6,692 nucleotides of DNA. It comes from Haloarculaceae archaeon (GTDB lineage: Archaea; Halobacteriota; Halobacteria; Halobacteriales; Haloarculaceae). Under the pieces are notes generated by a model that was given only the letters and a program-made list of their open reading frames with translations, did not search any database and was not told the origin of the DNA. Of the stretch, positions 1 to 5,558 are shown in pieces (the first letter of the stretch is position 1; every line of letters begins with the position of its first letter). The stretch lies in NCBI GenBank assembly GCA_018609945.1, contig JAHENO010000150.1, positions 1 through 6,692 of the forward strand, read 5' to 3'. The position numbers were made by a program, and so were the translations under genes.

Positions 1-99
1 GCATACCAGGTCATCGAGGAGCAATTACTACAAACTAACGACGCACAAAACTACGTCTTTCACTACCTCCGCAACGGCGGCCAGGAGTCGTCCGGGTAG
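1..99 (+). CDS. 3' end of an unidentified gene (partial)
   Basis: Frame 1 is open from the window edge to a TAG at 97-99 and gives a 32-residue C-terminal tail. It begins AYQVIEEQLLQTNDAQ and ends NYVFHYLRNGGQESSG. The tail is mixed polar and aromatic and has no motif I recognise. The first 60 bases have 26 G or C and use codons such as TTA, CTA, ACT and CAA, which the GC-rich genes further right avoid; this suggests a recently acquired or mobile-element gene, but that is inference from a short stretch. A pyrimidine-rich run at 108-122 follows the stop and could serve as a terminator. The call rests only on the open frame and the composition, so it may be a chance reading frame. Confidence 0.4.
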   Translation, partial: AYQVIEEQLLQTNDAQNYVFHYLRNGGQESSG

Positions 100-151
100 C
101 AACGCTGTCTCTCCCCCTCTTTGTCCGGAGCGGGCGCCGGAGCCTCGCCCC

Positions 152-190
152 GTAATAAATGACATGATACATCATACCAAATCTATACTC
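152..190. promoter_or_regulatory. AT-rich patch, possible promoter
   Basis: This is the most AT-rich stretch of the spacer. It includes TAATAAATGA, an ATGAT-AC-ATCAT inverted repeat at 164-175, and CTATAC at 184-189. AT-rich islands in haloarchaeal intergenic DNA are often basal promoter elements. If it works on the plus strand, a transcript could begin near 200-212, just before or at the hairpin. No single box matches the consensus well, so the direction is undecided. Confidence 0.3.
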
Positions 191-207
191 GTGCAGAGGT
201 GGGTAAT

Positions 208-228
208 GTGACTGGACTTCCAGTGCAC
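208..228. other. Hairpin in the acyP upstream region
   Basis: ACTGGA (211-216) and TCCAGT (219-224) are perfect reverse complements with only CT between them. GTG (208-210) and CAC (226-228) extend the stem past one bulged G at 225. The two-base loop is tight, so in RNA the closing pair would probably open. It could be part of a small RNA, a leader structure or a protein-binding palindrome. It is not followed by a T-tract, so a simple terminator is unlikely. Confidence 0.4.
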
Positions 229-252
229 CCAGACAGCCCCAACAAGCAGTGA
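208..252 (+). CDS. Possible 14-residue leader peptide
   Basis: A GTG at 208-210 opens a short frame reading VTGLPVHPDSPNKQ (first residue Met if used as start) and ends at TGA 250-252. GAGGTG at 196-201 sits six bases before the start and resembles the archaeal Shine-Dalgarno core. The stop overlaps another GTG (249-251) whose frame continues into acyP, an arrangement like translational coupling. The hairpin at 208-228 lies inside this frame. The ORF is very short and could easily arise by chance, and no homologue can be judged from so few residues. It is listed because start, ribosome site and overlap coincide. Confidence 0.15.
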   Translation: MTGLPVHPDSPNKQ

Positions 253-284
253 GCATCCAGCCAGCCAACCCGCTTGGAAGTCCA
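213..284. repeat. Inverted repeat pair TGGACTTCCA / TGGAAGTCCA
   Basis: TGGACTTCCA (213-222) and TGGAAGTCCA (275-284) are exact reverse complements 52 bases apart. The left arm also takes part in the local hairpin at 208-228, so the two pairings would be mutually exclusive in an RNA. They could be alternative attenuator-like structures, ends of a tiny element, or paired protein sites. A chance 10-base match in about 300 bases is uncommon but possible. Confidence 0.4.
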
Positions 285-335
285 CTGTCCGATGCTCCTC
301 CCGTTGCTCTCCGTTGCGCCGCATTCGGACCTCCA

Positions 336-387
336 TCTTTTGGCGGTGTCGCTCGAAGTGTCTTTTTTCACGGTGTCGCTCGAAGTG
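336..387. repeat. Two-copy tandem repeat directly before acyP
   Basis: The 17-base string CGGTGTCGCTCGAAGTG occurs exactly at 344-360 and 371-387, a period of 27 bases. Each copy is preceded by TCTTTT (336-341 and 361-366), so the units are about 25 and 27 bases long and abut. The second copy ends five bases before the acyP ATG. Its T-run (361-368) falls 25-32 bases before the ATG, where a leaderless haloarchaeal promoter would have its TATA element, and GAAGTGA (382-388) is a weak Shine-Dalgarno-like string. The repeat may be a regulatory duplication, such as two operator copies, or simple slippage. Confidence 0.7.
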
Positions 388-392
388 ACCGT

Positions 393-671
393 ATGAGCGA
401 CCGCAGGCGGGCACACGTGTACGTCTCCGGCACGGTACAGGGCGTGTACTTCCGCGCGACGACCCGGGATGAGGCACGGAAGCGGGACGTCGACGGGTGG
501 GTACGGAACCTGCCCGACGGCCGCGTCGAGGCAGTGTTCGAGGGCTCACCCGCGGACGTCGCGGAGATGATCGAGTTCTGCCACGAGGGGAGCCAGGCCG
601 CCCGCGTCGAGAACGTCGACGTCACCGACGAGGAACCCCAGGGCGAGGACGGCTTCGAGGTCCGCTGGTGA
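393..671 (+). CDS. acyP: Acylphosphatase
   Basis: A small cytoplasmic enzyme of 92 residues, the normal family size, that hydrolyses carboxyl-phosphate bonds of acyl phosphates. The signature GTVQGVYFR lies at residues 13-21; Arg21 is the expected phosphate-binding arginine. The second signature GWVRNLPDGRVEAVFEG lies at 35-51, with Asn39 as the expected catalytic asparagine. The fold is a ferredoxin-like alpha/beta sandwich and the C-terminal beta strand ends in EVRW. The ATG at 393 was chosen because the conserved core begins at residue 7; the frame stays open upstream to GTG 249, but that extension is low-complexity and includes the tandem repeat. Its stop overlaps the start of the following lipoprotein gene, so the two are probably co-transcribed. 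Confidence 0.95.
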   Translation: MSDRRRAHVYVSGTVQGVYFRATTRDEARKRDVDGWVRNLPDGRVEAVFEGSPADVAEMIEFCHEGSQAARVENVDVTDEEPQGEDGFEVRW

Positions 672-1066
672 TACGACGCCGGCGGATCGTGCGTTCGGTC
701 GGGCTCGCATTCTGTGGGGTGCTCGCCGGCTGCAGCGACGACGACGAGCCGGGGCCGGGACTGTACGCGTCGAACGCGCAGGTCATCCACAGACGTGGCG
801 ACGACCGTCTCGACTATCCGGAGGACGTCCTCGTCCGGGTCACCGTCGAGAACACGACGCCGGACCGCCAGGAAGCGACGCTACGGACGACGCTGGAGCA
901 CCTCGACGAGAGCGGCGAGACACCCGCAGTCGTCGATTCCTGGACCGACGAGCGGGACATCTCGATTTCGCGAGGTACCTCGCGGCCGTACTTCGTCCTC
1001 TTCGAGGCTGTCCTCGGGACAGACGGCGCAGATGCCGCGCTCCGGGCCCGTGCGACGATGGTCTGA
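668..1066 (+). CDS. Small predicted lipoprotein of unknown function
   Basis: 132 residues from a GTG at 668-670 whose last two bases belong to the acyP stop (GTGA overlap), which points to translational coupling. The N-terminus has a basic RRRR run (residues 3-6), a hydrophobic stretch (about 10-19) and a lipobox LAGC at 19-22, so Cys22 is the likely lipidated residue; DDDE follows at once. The arginine cluster resembles a Tat signal, the route many haloarchaeal lipoproteins use, but it does not match the Tat consensus strictly. The mature part (about 45-132) alternates short beta-like stretches such as VLVRVTVENT and ATLRTTLEHL, suggesting an Ig-like beta sandwich facing the cell exterior. 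I recognise no family. A cytoplasmic acylphosphatase paired with a surface lipoprotein has no obvious functional logic. Confidence 0.75.
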   Translation: MIRRRRIVRSVGLAFCGVLAGCSDDDEPGPGLYASNAQVIHRRGDDRLDYPEDVLVRVTVENTTPDRQEATLRTTLEHLDESGETPAVVDSWTDERDISISRGTSRPYFVLFEAVLGTDGADAALRARATMV

Positions 1067-1104
1067 TCCCTCCAGCGGCCCGCTCCTGTATCCACTCTCC
1101 CCCA

Positions 1105-1114
1105 CTCTTTATTC
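1105..1114 (+). promoter_or_regulatory. TATA-like promoter of nnr
   Basis: TTTATT at 1108-1113 lies 24-29 bases before the ATG at 1137, the distance expected when transcription starts at or beside the start codon (leaderless mRNA, common in haloarchaea). There is no Shine-Dalgarno sequence before the ATG, which fits. The preceding pyrimidine-rich stretch (1090-1110) may also help terminate the acyP-lipoprotein transcript. Confidence 0.55.
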
Positions 1115-1136
1115 GTCCCCGCTCGTAGCGCCGGCT

Positions 1137-2567
1137 ATGATCACGGGCACCGAAATGGGTGTCGTGGACGAGAACGCGGCAGCCCTCGGCGTTCCGCGGA
1201 AACAACTGATGGAGTCGAGCGGTCACGCGGTGGCACGAGCGGTCAGGGGGGTGGTCGATCCCGGCAGTTCTGTCACGGTCGTCGCCGGGCGGGGCAACAA
1301 CGGCGGCGACGCCCTCGTCGCGGCGCGGTTCCTCGACGACTACGACCTCCGGGTGCTCCTGCTGGGGCGTGCCGAGACCATCACCACGGACATCGCACGG
1401 GAAAACTGGGTCGCCCTCAAGCGAAACGAGTACGACACCGAGGAGGTCCGGGACTCGTCGGCGCTTCGCCTCGGCGACCCGGACCTGTTCGTCGACGCCA
1501 TGCTCGGGACGGGCATCAGCGGCAGTCTGCGCGAACCGGCAGCCTCGGCCGCCCACACGATGAACGACAGCGACGTGCCGGTACTCTCGGTCGACGTCCC
1601 CTCGGGACTCGACGCCGACACCGGCACGCTCGCCGCCAACGCCGTCGCGGCCGACCACGTCGTCACGTTCCACGACACGAAGCCCGGGCTACCCGACCTC
1701 GACGCGACGGTGACGGTAGCAGATATCGGTATCCCAGAGGCCGCCGAGACGTTCGTCGAGCGCGGCGACCTGCTGCGCCTTTCGCGCGACCCCGCCAGTC
1801 ACAAGGGGCAAAACGGCGAGGTCCTGGTCATCGGTGGCGGCCCGTACGTCGGCGCGCCAGCGCTCGCCGCACAGGCCGCGCTCCGGGCGGGGGCGGACCT
1901 CGTCAGAGTCACCTGTCCGACGTCGGTCGCCCACGAGATACAGGGCTACCGCGAGGACATCATCCTCCGGCCGATGGAGGGCCGGAAGTTCGAACCGGGA
2001 CACGTCGGGCCCGTCCTCGAGTTCGCGTCCGAACACGACGTCGTCGTCATCGGTCCCGGCCTCGGCAGCGACGACGAGACCCTGGAGGCCACGCGGGCCA
2101 TTCTCGACGGGTACGGCGGCCGGGCGGTCGTCGACGCCGACGCCCTCCAGGTCGTGCCCGGACTCGACACCGACGCGACGCTGGTCTGTACACCCCACCA
2201 GGGCGAACTGGTCGAGATGGGCGGCGAGACGGCCGAGGACTGGGAGGACCGGACGGACCTGGTCGCGTCCTTCGCGGCCGAGTTGGGCCACACGCTCCTG
2301 GTGAAGGGACGGTACGACGTCGTCTCTGACGGCGACCGGACGCGTGTCAGCCGCACCGGCAACGCAGGCATGACCGTCGGCGGGACGGGCGACGTCCTCG
2401 CAGGCGTCACGGGCGCGCTGTTCGCGCGGCACGCTCCGCTCGACGCCGCCGCCATGGCCGCCTACGTCAACGGCCGGGCCGGCGATATCGTCCACGAGGA
2501 GCGGGGCGACGGCCTGATGGCAAGCGACATGTTCGACGCCATCCCCGACGCGATGCGCGTGGACTGA
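1137..2567 (+). CDS. nnr: Bifunctional NAD(P)H-hydrate epimerase / ADP-dependent dehydratase
   Basis: 476 residues, full length for the fused form. It repairs NADHX and NADPHX, the hydrated by-products of NAD(P)H: the N-terminal domain epimerises the R and S forms and the C-terminal domain dehydrates the S form, using ADP in bacterial and archaeal enzymes. The YjeF-N domain (about 1-215) has the Rossmann-like loop VVAGRGNNGGD (48-58), LFVDAMLGTG (117-126) and SVDVPSGLDADTG (151-163). The C-terminal ribokinase-like domain (about 220-475) has HKGQNGEVLVIGGG (222-235), VVVIGPGLG (302-310), VVDADAL (331-337), CTPHQGE (351-357) and GGTGDVLAG (415-423), with Asp419 the expected catalytic residue. 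All key motifs are intact. It is cytoplasmic, apparently transcribed alone from its own promoter, and converges on hflX. Confidence 0.95.
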   Translation: MITGTEMGVVDENAAALGVPRKQLMESSGHAVARAVRGVVDPGSSVTVVAGRGNNGGDALVAARFLDDYDLRVLLLGRAETITTDIARENWVALKRNEYDTEEVRDSSALRLGDPDLFVDAMLGTGISGSLREPAASAAHTMNDSDVPVLSVDVPSGLDADTGTLAANAVAADHVVTFHDTKPGLPDLDATVTVADIGIPEAAETFVERGDLLRLSRDPASHKGQNGEVLVIGGGPYVGAPALAAQAALRAGADLVRVTCPTSVAHEIQGYREDIILRPMEGRKFEPGHVGPVLEFASEHDVVVIGPGLGSDDETLEATRAILDGYGGRAVVDADALQVVPGLDTDATLVCTPHQGELVEMGGETAEDWEDRTDLVASFAAELGHTLLVKGRYDVVSDGDRTRVSRTGNAGMTVGGTGDVLAGVTGALFARHAPLDAAAMAAYVNGRAGDIVHEERGDGLMASDMFDAIPDAMRVD

Positions 2568-2648
2568 TACGGATTGCTGTAGTTCTTTGCCGGATCGACC
2601 GGGGTACAGCGTGCGGTCGACCCGGAAAACGGCTACAGCAATCCGTAT
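2567..2648. repeat. 82-base imperfect palindrome between convergent genes
   Basis: ATACGGATTGCTGTAG (2567-2582) is the exact reverse complement of CTACAGCAATCCGTAT (2633-2648). The symmetry continues inward without bulges: TTT/AAA (2586-2588 with 2627-2629), then CCGGATCGACCG (2590-2601) with CGGTCGACCCGG (2614-2625). This leaves a 12-base loop (2602-2613). Over 35 positions there are three true mismatches and two G-T pairs when read as plus-strand RNA. The first base is the last base of the nnr stop. The core 2568-2647 is flanked by TGA on both sides. It probably acts as a bidirectional terminator for nnr and hflX, and its shape also fits a small non-autonomous foldback (MITE-like) or REP-like element. 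Confidence 0.85.
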
Positions 2649-2668
2649 GAGCGGCCGAACGGGCGCGG

Positions 2669-3982
2669 TCAGGCCGAGGCCTCGACCAGCTCGCCGGCCT
2701 TCGCGCGGGACTGCTCGACGACGGCGGGCCGCCCCTCGAACTCGATGACGACCTCGTCGCCGTACTCCACAGTCTCGACGTGGGCGTTGTCGTGGATCCA
2801 GGAGACGACGCTCATCGTCTCGTCGGTCATGGGCAGTACGAGGCGCTCGCGCTCGAAGTCCGGGAGGTCGGCGTGGATGCGCTCCCGGAGCGCCTCGACG
2901 TTCTCGCCGGTCTTCGCGCTGACCGCCACGGGATTCGGAGCGAGTGCCGAGAGCGCCTCGCGCTTTCGCTGTATTTCCGCCTCGTTCACCCGGTCGATCT
3001 TGTTCAGCACTGTGACGATGGGCGCCTCGTTGCGCTCGTAGAGGGTGTCGTGGCAGGTGACCAGCTTCTCGCGGATCTCCTCGATCGGTTCGCTGACGTC
3101 CACGACGAGGAGGACCAGATCCGCCAGATAGACCGAGTCGAGCGTCGATTTGAAGGACTCGACCAGCCAGTGGGGGAGATCCGAGATGAACCCGACAGTG
3201 TCCGTCAGCAGGACGTCCCGGCGGTCCATGTCCGCCCGCCGGGTGGTCGTTCCCAGCGTGGTGAACAGCCGGTCCTCCGACTCGGCGGTCGTATCGAGGT
3301 CCGGATGGCGGTCCTCGTTCTCGTCGACCCCGATGTCGGCGGCGAGTTGTCGCAGCAGCGTCGACTTCCCGGCATTGGTGTAGCCGGCCATCGCCACGAG
3401 GTCGAACCCCGATTCGCGGCGTTGCTCGCGGCGCTGCTGGTCGGTCTGCTCGATACGTTCGAGTTCGTCGCGGATGCGCGCGATGCGGGCCTTGATGTCC
3501 TGCTCGCGGCTCTCGTCGTACTCGCCAAGCCCCATGAAGCCGGGGCGCTCGTCGCGCTTTGCGAGGCTGGCCTTGGCCTCCGCCCGCGGGAGTTCGTAGC
3601 GCAACTGCGCGAGTTCGACCTGTAACTGGGCCTTGCGCGTCTGCGCGCGCTGCCCGAAAATTTCCAGGATGAGCCGGAAGCGGTCGAGAACGCGGACGCC
3701 CTCGGGGAGTTTGTTCCCGACGTTGAACGTCTGGTAGGGTCCGAGCTGGTTGTCGAAAATCACCACCGTCGCCCGTTCCTCGCGGACGAGCGCCGCCAGT
3801 TCCTCGACTTTCCCCTCGCCGAGGTGGTAGGCGGGGTCCTCGGTTCTGGTCTGTGTCACCGCCCCCACGATGTCGTATCCCGCGGCCCGCGCGAGGTCGC
3901 GGATTTCCGTCGTGTCGGCTTCACCCTCCTCGACGCGCTTGGCGATGACCGTCCGTTCGGCTGTGGTGTCGTTGGCCGTCAC
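2669..3982 (-). CDS. hflX: GTPase HflX, ribosome-associated
   Basis: 437 residues. HflX is a TRAFAC-class GTPase; bacterial homologues bind the large ribosomal subunit and rescue stalled or split ribosomes, and a similar role is inferred here. The N-terminal HflX domain (about 10-180) contains GEGKVEEL (55-62) and ends in a basic and acidic coiled-coil helix (about 113-190). The G domain (about 193-375) has the P-loop GYTNAGKST (200-208), switch I LFTTLGTTTRR (239-249), DTVGFI (261-266), NKID (327-330) and SAK (355-357). A C-terminal beta-rich domain follows (380-437). A strongly acidic stretch (219-237) lies between P-loop helix and switch I. Translation starts at GTG 3980-3982, because the conserved N-terminus begins around residue 10 and a promoter lies just upstream. 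Confidence 0.95.
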   Translation of the reverse strand: MTANDTTAERTVIAKRVEEGEADTTEIRDLARAAGYDIVGAVTQTRTEDPAYHLGEGKVEELAALVREERATVVIFDNQLGPYQTFNVGNKLPEGVRVLDRFRLILEIFGQRAQTRKAQLQVELAQLRYELPRAEAKASLAKRDERPGFMGLGEYDESREQDIKARIARIRDELERIEQTDQQRREQRRESGFDLVAMAGYTNAGKSTLLRQLAADIGVDENEDRHPDLDTTAESEDRLFTTLGTTTRRADMDRRDVLLTDTVGFISDLPHWLVESFKSTLDSVYLADLVLLVVDVSEPIEEIREKLVTCHDTLYERNEAPIVTVLNKIDRVNEAEIQRKREALSALAPNPVAVSAKTGENVEALRERIHADLPDFERERLVLPMTDETMSVVSWIHDNAHVETVEYGDEVVIEFEGRPAVVEQSRAKAGELVEASA

Positions 3983-3983
3983 T

Positions 3984-4028
3984 CGTCCGGACCTACGGTA
4001 GCCCCGTATTTAAATTGCGGTCCGGACG
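3984..4028 (-). promoter_or_regulatory. hflX promoter flanked by a 10-base inverted repeat
   Basis: On the minus strand TTTAAATA (4007-4014) lies 25-32 bases before the GTG start and is a strong haloarchaeal TATA box, implying a leaderless or nearly leaderless transcript. CGTCCGGACC (3984-3993) and GGTCCGGACG (4019-4028) are exact reverse complements, each built on the self-palindrome GTCCGGAC. One touches the predicted start site and the other lies just upstream of the TATA box. This is the geometry of a repressor or autoregulatory operator, though no binding protein can be named. Confidence 0.65.
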
Positions 4029-4040
4029 CCGGTGTCGGCG
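4027..4040 (-). terminator. Small GC hairpin after SBDS, weak terminator candidate
   Basis: CGCCG (4027-4031) pairs with CGGCG (4036-4040) around a four-base loop, four bases beyond the SBDS stop in the direction of transcription. The minus strand then runs into the AT-rich hflX promoter. The stem is short and has no immediate T-tract, so termination here is only a suggestion. It overlaps the upstream half of the hflX inverted repeat by two bases. Confidence 0.25.
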
Positions 4041-4044
4041 CGTC

Positions 4045-4770
4045 TCACCGCGTACTGATGTCGTCCTCGTCCTCGAGGATCTTGATCTCGGCCTCGCCGC
4101 TGGAAACCTCGTTGACGAGGTCGTAGAAGTCGTTCTGGAGGCCGGCCGGGAACTCGATGACGCCGATCCAGGAGCCGTCGGGTTGCCACTCCTCGCGGTC
4201 GAGGTCGCCGAACTCCCGCACCTTGGCCTGGCCGCTGCCCGCGTAGTCGGCGGGCAACTGGACCGCGACCGTGACGGTGTCGAACCGGATCGGGATGACC
4301 GGCCGGAGCGCGTCGAGCGCGTCGTCGACCTGGCTCTCGACCGGTTCCATCGCGTCCACGCGGAAGTCCGTCTCCTCCAGGGCGGACTCGATGCGCTCGG
4401 GCGGGTGGGGCGCGTCGTCCATCTGGGGGTTGACCGCGTTGCGCGCGATGTGGGTGATGAGCTGTTTGCGCTTCTGCTCCTGCATCTCGCGGCGCTGCTC
4501 GGCCGTGATCTGGATCTCCCCGCGTTTGATGACCTCCGGGATGATCTCCAGCGGGTCAGTCGTCCCGAAGACCTCCTCGAGGGCGTTCTCCGGCGGTCGG
4601 TCACCACGGGAGGCGTCCTCGAACACGTCCTCCGCGGCGATGACGTCCTCCAGGTCGCCCTCGAACTCCCCGCGGGAGATTGCGAGCGCGGCGTCGGGGT
4701 CGACGAGCACCTCGAACCGTTCGCCGTGGGATTCGAGGCGCGCGGTCACCGCCTCGTCGAGCGATATCAT
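4045..4770 (-). CDS. Ribosome maturation protein SBDS / Sdo1 family
   Basis: 241 residues, typical for archaeal SBDS. The family binds the large ribosomal subunit; in eukaryotes it helps release the anti-association factor eIF6 (with EFL1), and an equivalent maturation role is inferred in archaea. The three-domain layout is visible: N-terminal FYSH domain (about 1-88), with FEVLVDPDAALAISRGE (19-35) and IIPEVIKRGEIQIT (76-89); a central helical domain (about 90-160), with EQKRKQLITHIARNAVNPQ (98-116); and a C-terminal ferredoxin-like domain (about 160-235), with PIRFDTVTVAVQLPADYAG (160-178). The ATG at 4768-4770 is the only sensible start. It follows psmA by 42 bases, as in the archaeal superoperon. 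No Shine-Dalgarno sequence is visible. Confidence 0.95.
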   Translation of the reverse strand: MISLDEAVTARLESHGERFEVLVDPDAALAISRGEFEGDLEDVIAAEDVFEDASRGDRPPENALEEVFGTTDPLEIIPEVIKRGEIQITAEQRREMQEQKRKQLITHIARNAVNPQMDDAPHPPERIESALEETDFRVDAMEPVESQVDDALDALRPVIPIRFDTVTVAVQLPADYAGSGQAKVREFGDLDREEWQPDGSWIGVIEFPAGLQNDFYDLVNEVSSGEAEIKILEDEDDISTR

Positions 4771-4790
4771 GGCCGGCAGTTACGCGGGGG

Positions 4791-4800
4791 GCCCTAAAGG
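4791..4800 (-). promoter_or_regulatory. Weak TATA-like box before SBDS
   Basis: Read on the minus strand, CCTTTAGGGC covers 4791-4800 and its centre is about 26 bases before the SBDS ATG. With no ribosome site and a 42-base gap after psmA, SBDS may have an extra leaderless promoter besides read-through from psmA. The match to a haloarchaeal TATA box is poor. Confidence 0.25.
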
Positions 4801-4812
4801 TGTTTCCCGCCG

Positions 4813-5556
4813 CTACTCCTCGTCCGTTTCGAGGAGGTCGAACTCCGCGAGATACGCCTCTTTCTCGTCCTCCTCGAGGTAGTGGAACAGTTCGTCCTCG
4901 ACGCTGATGGTTGCCAGGCCGATCCCCTCCGGCGCGAGTTTGCCCTCGTTGACCGACGCCAGCGCCTCCAGGGCCAGCCCCACGCCGGCGTCGAGGTCCA
5001 TCTCCTCGCTGTAGTGCTCCTCGAGGTAGTCGCGGATGTCCCCGCGGTCGGCCCCCACTGCGAGGGCCTTCCACTCGTAGGGGGTCCCCGAGGGGTCGGT
5101 CTCGTAGAGGCGCGGTTCGCCGTTCGCGATGCCGGCGATGATCAGCGCGACGCCGAACGGGCGCGCGCCACCGACCTGGGTGTACTGCTGGATGTAGTCG
5201 GTGACCTCCTTGGTGAGCGTCTCCACGCCGATGGGTTCGCCGTACCGGAGTTCGTTGATCTGTGCCCGGCGGCGCGCGAAGTCGATGAGCTGGCGCGCGT
5301 CGGCGACGTGGCCGGCGCTGGCGATGCCGACGTGGTCGTCGGCCTTGTGGATCTTCTCGACGCTGTCCCGCTCCATCAGCGGCGAGCGCACGCGCTTGTC
5401 GACGGCCAGCACCACGCCGTCTTTCGTTCGGACGCCGATGCTTGCTGTCCCGCGCTTGACGGCTTCGCGGGCGTATTCGACCTGGTAGAGGCGGCCGTCC
5501 GGGGAGAAGATCGTTATCCCCCGGTCGTATGCCTGCTGTTGGTTTTGCCCTTGCAT
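4813..5556 (-). CDS. psmA: 20S proteasome alpha subunit
   Basis: 247 residues. Alpha subunits form the outer seven-membered rings of the cytoplasmic 20S core, control the entry gate and dock the PAN/Cdc48-type ATPases. The N-terminal signature runs from YDRGITIFSPDG (10-21) through RLYQVEYAREAVKRG (22-36); Tyr10-Asp11-Arg12 is the gate motif. Lys68 in VEKIH corresponds to the lysine that receives the C-terminal HbYX tail of the ATPases. GVALIIAGI (135-143) and the preceding RPFG (132-135) are typical of the family. There is no N-terminal catalytic threonine, as expected for an alpha subunit. The tail (225-247) is very acidic. The ATG lies two bases after the rnp2 stop, so the gene is expressed from the same transcript. 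No beta subunit is in the window. Confidence 0.98.
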   Translation of the reverse strand: MQGQNQQQAYDRGITIFSPDGRLYQVEYAREAVKRGTASIGVRTKDGVVLAVDKRVRSPLMERDSVEKIHKADDHVGIASAGHVADARQLIDFARRRAQINELRYGEPIGVETLTKEVTDYIQQYTQVGGARPFGVALIIAGIANGEPRLYETDPSGTPYEWKALAVGADRGDIRDYLEEHYSEEMDLDAGVGLALEALASVNEGKLAPEGIGLATISVEDELFHYLEEDEKEAYLAEFDLLETDEE

Positions 5557-5558
5557 AG

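Larger units (their letters stand above)
100..392. other. Repeat-rich intergenic region upstream of acyP
   Basis: About 290 bases carry no convincing protein gene. Seen in order: a pyrimidine run (108-122); a weak GC stem GGGCG/CGCCC (132-136 with 146-150); an AT-rich patch (152-190); a compact hairpin (208-228); a 10-base inverted repeat pair (213-222 with 275-284); and a tandem repeat (336-387). A frame is open from GTG at 249 into acyP, but its 48 extra residues are Pro/Ala/Ser-rich and unlike an acylphosphatase N-terminus. Minus-strand frames through the region overlap acyP antisense and show no recognisable domain. The region may hold a small RNA, a regulatory leader or the scar of a mobile element. 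Confidence 0.5.

Noticed and set aside
131..152. Intrinsic terminator hairpin after the partial gene.
   Set aside because: The GGGCG/CGCCC stem is only five pairs with a nine-base loop and no following T-run.
336..387. Mini CRISPR array.
   Set aside because: Only two copies, 17 exact bases, and a 10-base gap; CRISPR repeats and spacers are much longer.
249..392. N-terminal extension of acyP from GTG 249 (48 extra residues).
   Set aside because: The extension is Pro/Ala/Ser-rich, carries the tandem repeat, and would make the protein 140 residues; the family core begins just after ATG 393.
172..549. Minus-strand open frame across the acyP upstream region and the 5' half of acyP.
   Set aside because: It is largely antisense to acyP, Arg-rich from reverse reading of GC-rich DNA, and shows no domain; the repeated FERHR peptide simply reflects the DNA tandem repeat.
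714..1136. Upstream extension of nnr to a much longer 617-residue protein.
   Set aside because: It overlaps the lipoprotein gene in another frame, is Arg/Ser/Thr-rich shadow sequence, and the conserved YjeF-N domain starts at ATG 1137 behind a TATA box.
2780..3625. Long plus-strand open frame antisense to hflX.
   Set aside because: It mirrors the codon pattern of hflX in GC-rich DNA and shows no domain; hflX carries all G motifs.
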